Origin: Baffinella frigidus
Lineage: Eukaryota > Cryptophyceae > Cryptomonadales > Baffinellaceae
Length of the DNA: 14,961 bases
Direction: 5' to 3'
Assembly: GCA_026770585.1 (NCBI GenBank)
Contig: MU646335.1
Span: 840,685 to 855,645 of the forward strand
In this document: positions 13,469 through 14,961 of the stretch, piece by piece
How the letters are laid out: every line of letters starts with the position of its first letter
Numbering within the stretch: position 1 is the stretch's first letter
Made by a program: the position numbers and the translations under genes
Notes under the pieces: model-generated
What the model was told of the DNA's origin: nothing
Database searches by the model: none
The model's input: the letters and a program-made list of their open reading frames with translations, nothing else

Positions 13469-13561
13469 CACCCCTTAATCCAAAAATGTGAAAACACATG
13501 TGTGGAGGAACTTTCAATTCTGTTTCACAAATGTGTTCTCAGATTTTTGGATTAAGGGGTG
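13469..13561. mobile_element. Inverted-repeat element with CACCCCTTAATCC ends
   Basis: 36-bp arms 13469-13504 and 13526-13561 (caccccttaatccaaaaat...) pair with three mismatches around a 21-nt spacer. As a compact 93-bp foldback it resembles the other small inverted-repeat insertions. No target duplication is evident. Confidence 0.8.
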
Positions 13562-13658
13562 AAAGATGATGTCCCTACGCAAAAGCCCTGCTTCTCCACC
13601 CTCCTACTTTTCAAGGATCCTGAGATAATACGACCGGTGTGCCTCCATTGAGAATGAT

Positions 13659-13710
13659 GCGAAAGGAAGCATGGCTTGTCTGTGATCCGAAAGGAAGAAT
13701 CGCTTGTCTG
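13659..13710 (+). repeat. 29-bp direct duplication
   Basis: gcgaaaggaagcatggcttg(tctg) at 13659 and ccgaaaggaagaatcgcttg(tctg) at 13688. The second copy runs straight into dispersed repeat D. Confidence 0.8.
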
Positions 13711-13758
13711 CAGAACCAGTTCCAGTGTCCGCCTATGTTGGGAGCTCGAAGAACCTAA
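13707..13758 (+). repeat. Dispersed repeat D, copy 3
   Basis: tctgcagaaccagttccagt...aagaacctaa is the reverse complement of 1892-1943 with 50 of 52 positions identical. Downstream, acggagacaagac is tandemly doubled (about 13780-13806), ggttaccg-c-cggtaacc is a palindrome (13815-13831), and gacggcaaccaggt is doubled (13853-13880). Confidence 0.9.
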
Positions 13759-13981
13759 AGGACCTTTAGAAAGGATCTCACGGAGACAAGACCACGGAGA
13801 CAAGACTACCCCCCTGGTTACCGCCGGTAACCGCGGATCGCCTGGAAACCATTGACGGCAACCAGGTGACGGCAACCAGGTCTCGCAGAGTGACCGAACA
13901 CCCCATCCTTGGCCGACTCACTGTGGAAGTGGGCGCGACCAGAGCACTCTAGCGAGGCAGCGAACGGGGGGCTCTGCCGGG

Positions 13982-14134
13982 TCGAGCAAGAGGGGGCGAG
14001 GCGGGGCGGGGGGCAAGCTCGCCTTCTCAAGATCCGACCACCTGGTGGTCCTTTTGCACACCCACACCGGCGACCGCCCCTACGCCTGCACCAAAAAAGA
14101 AATTCATTCCCGGATTCTTGAAAGCATCCGGTAA
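13982..14134 (+). pseudogene. Decayed C2H2 zinc-finger fragment
   Basis: In the frame passing 14024 the sequence reads GGKLAFSRSDHLVVLLHTHT then GDRPYACTKKE and stops at TAA 14132-14134. This has the shape of a C2H2 finger end plus linker: F-x(5)-L, a terminal H-T-H, the diagnostic TGDRPY linker (usual form TGEKPY) and the first Cys of a following finger. The CxxC pair expected just before GK is absent; the upstream is Gly/Arg-rich from a G-rich tract. The first zinc-binding His position is Leu. The next finger ends after YAC. It is therefore a broken finger, or an exon edge with the rest elsewhere. C2H2 fingers bind DNA or RNA; no target can be inferred. No other gene piece nearby joins it convincingly, though a GTAAAA donor-like site lies at 14131. 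Confidence 0.6.
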
Positions 14135-14245
14135 AAGCTGCTCGGGTTGCTGGTGGCTCGGGAGCGCTGAGCGCCCGACCCTGGGGATGTTACGTTTCTT
14201 CCGGAAAGCACCCTAAACCTTCCTAACCCTGAACCCTGAACCTAA

Positions 14246-14457
14246 CTCAACATCTCCGGGGCGAGCCTGGCGCCAGAGGCCCCTGCAGCGTCCACTGTCA
14301 AGTTAACGAAATCAACGAACTTCGGACCAAGACAGAATCTGTCCCGCTATCTCAGGCTCCCCACGCGGAAGGTAAGGGTGTAAATACTATTTTAGGCATC
14401 AAATGATGCTATCTTACGCCTTTTCATCAGGACAGATTCTGGTATGGTCCGAGATGA
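14246..14457 (+). CDS. Candidate two-exon 3' end with a 59-bp intron
   Basis: Exon 14246-14371 reads SLAPEAPAASTVKLTKSTNF then GPRQNLSRYLRLPTRK and ends at a consensus donor, GAAG/GTAAGG. The intron 14372-14430 ends ttttcatcag. The second exon reads DRFWYGPR and stops at TGA 14455-14457. The exons join in phase 0. The basic, low-acid composition and lack of a start codon suggest the 3' end of a gene whose 5' part is missing; telomere-like words (ccctgaaccctgaacc) lie just upstream at 14227-14242. Not recognised. It may be a relic. Confidence 0.35.
14323..14451. repeat. Inverted repeat spanning the 59-bp intron
   Basis: cggaccaagacagaatctgt(cc) at 14323-14344 faces ggacagattctggtatggtc(cg) at 14430-14451: 22-bp arms with three mismatches, 85 nt apart. 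A gcatc-aaat-gatgc hairpin lies inside the intron. The right arm begins at the last intron base. Confidence 0.8.
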
Positions 14458-14501
14458 AAGTCTTCGACAGACTGCCCTGCAGCTCCGATTCTCATGACAA
14501 A

Positions 14502-14961
14502 CCCGAAACCCTAAACCCTAAACCTTAAATCCTGAACCCTATACCCTGAAACCTGAACGCTAAACGCTAAACGCTAAACGATGAACGCTAAAAGCTAAAC
14601 GCTAAACGCTAAACCCCAAACCCTCAACCCTAAACCCTCACCGTGAACCGTAAACCCTAAAACCTAAAACCTTAAATCCTAAACCCCCTAAACTCTAAAC
14701 CTTAAACCCTAAACCATAAACCCTAAACCCCACTCCCCAACCCCTAAACCATGAACACCAAACCCTAAACTCTAAACCCTAAACCCCAAACCCCAAACCC
14801 TAAACCCCAAAACCCGAACCCTGAACACGAAACCCTACACCCCAAACCCTGGACATGCCCGCCTCGGGGCAACCCTCTTCGGCAGCCTCCCGTGCAGCGC
14901 CGACTCGCATGTCTCATCCTAAACCCTCAACCCAAAACCTTAAATCCTGAACCCTAAACCC
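14502..14961 (+). repeat. Degenerate CCCTAAA telomere-like block with variant runs
   Basis: Heptads in the same orientation as the left end. 14556-14613 is a homogenised run of a variant, aacgcta. A 62-bp non-telomeric island (14852-14913), bounded by gacatgc and gcatgtc, interrupts the block near the end. Confidence 0.9.

Noticed and set aside
1-14961. CRISPR array, rRNA, bacterial operons or phage genes
   Set aside because: The tandem repeats lack unique spacers of constant length, and no rRNA or prokaryotic gene structure is visible. The telomere-type repeats and introns indicate a eukaryote.

Overview
The window looks like a subtelomeric or telomere-proximal stretch of a GC-rich eukaryotic nuclear genome. 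Both ends and an internal block (about 1-500, 12352-12553, 14502-14961) are degenerate heptads of the CCCTAAA class, the complement of the plant/algal-type TTTAGGG telomere repeat. No bacterial gene layout is visible. The believable coding pieces are short, GC3-rich exons bounded by GT/AG splice sites, and many of them start without an ATG. A microalga or alveolate (chromerid-like) source would fit the telomere type, GC content and intron style, but this is a guess; no marker gene fixes the organism.

Layout. 1-500: telomere-like array, including a 70-bp higher-order repeat. 500-1200: unique sequence with one probable orphan exon. 1400-8060: a dense field of small non-autonomous inverted-repeat elements (MITEs), mostly 100-200 bp, in at least eight families, with tandem repeats, palindromes, a perfect 93-bp inverted repeat and a few exon-like relics. 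7575-9247 and 9581-11564: the best genic part. A minus-strand gene (two exons in phase, one membrane segment) and a plus-strand Ser/Pro-rich multi-exon gene are divergently arranged around a 333-bp AT-rich shared upstream region. 11812-12553: a dispersed repeat, a 96/83-bp minisatellite and an interstitial telomere-like block. 12554-14500: repeat-rich DNA with a decayed C2H2 zinc-finger fragment and a two-exon coding relic with a 59-bp intron. 14502-14961: telomere-like repeats again.

The genes do not form a recognisable pathway. The main biology is repeat biology. Several element families share CAG-type ends and TA target duplications (Tc1/mariner-like), one family has CCACCAACCCTCAC ends with a central hairpin, and several repeats occur as well-conserved inverted pairs kilobases apart. 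No autonomous transposase was found. All gene models are read from splice motifs, reading frame and codon composition only. No homology search was possible.
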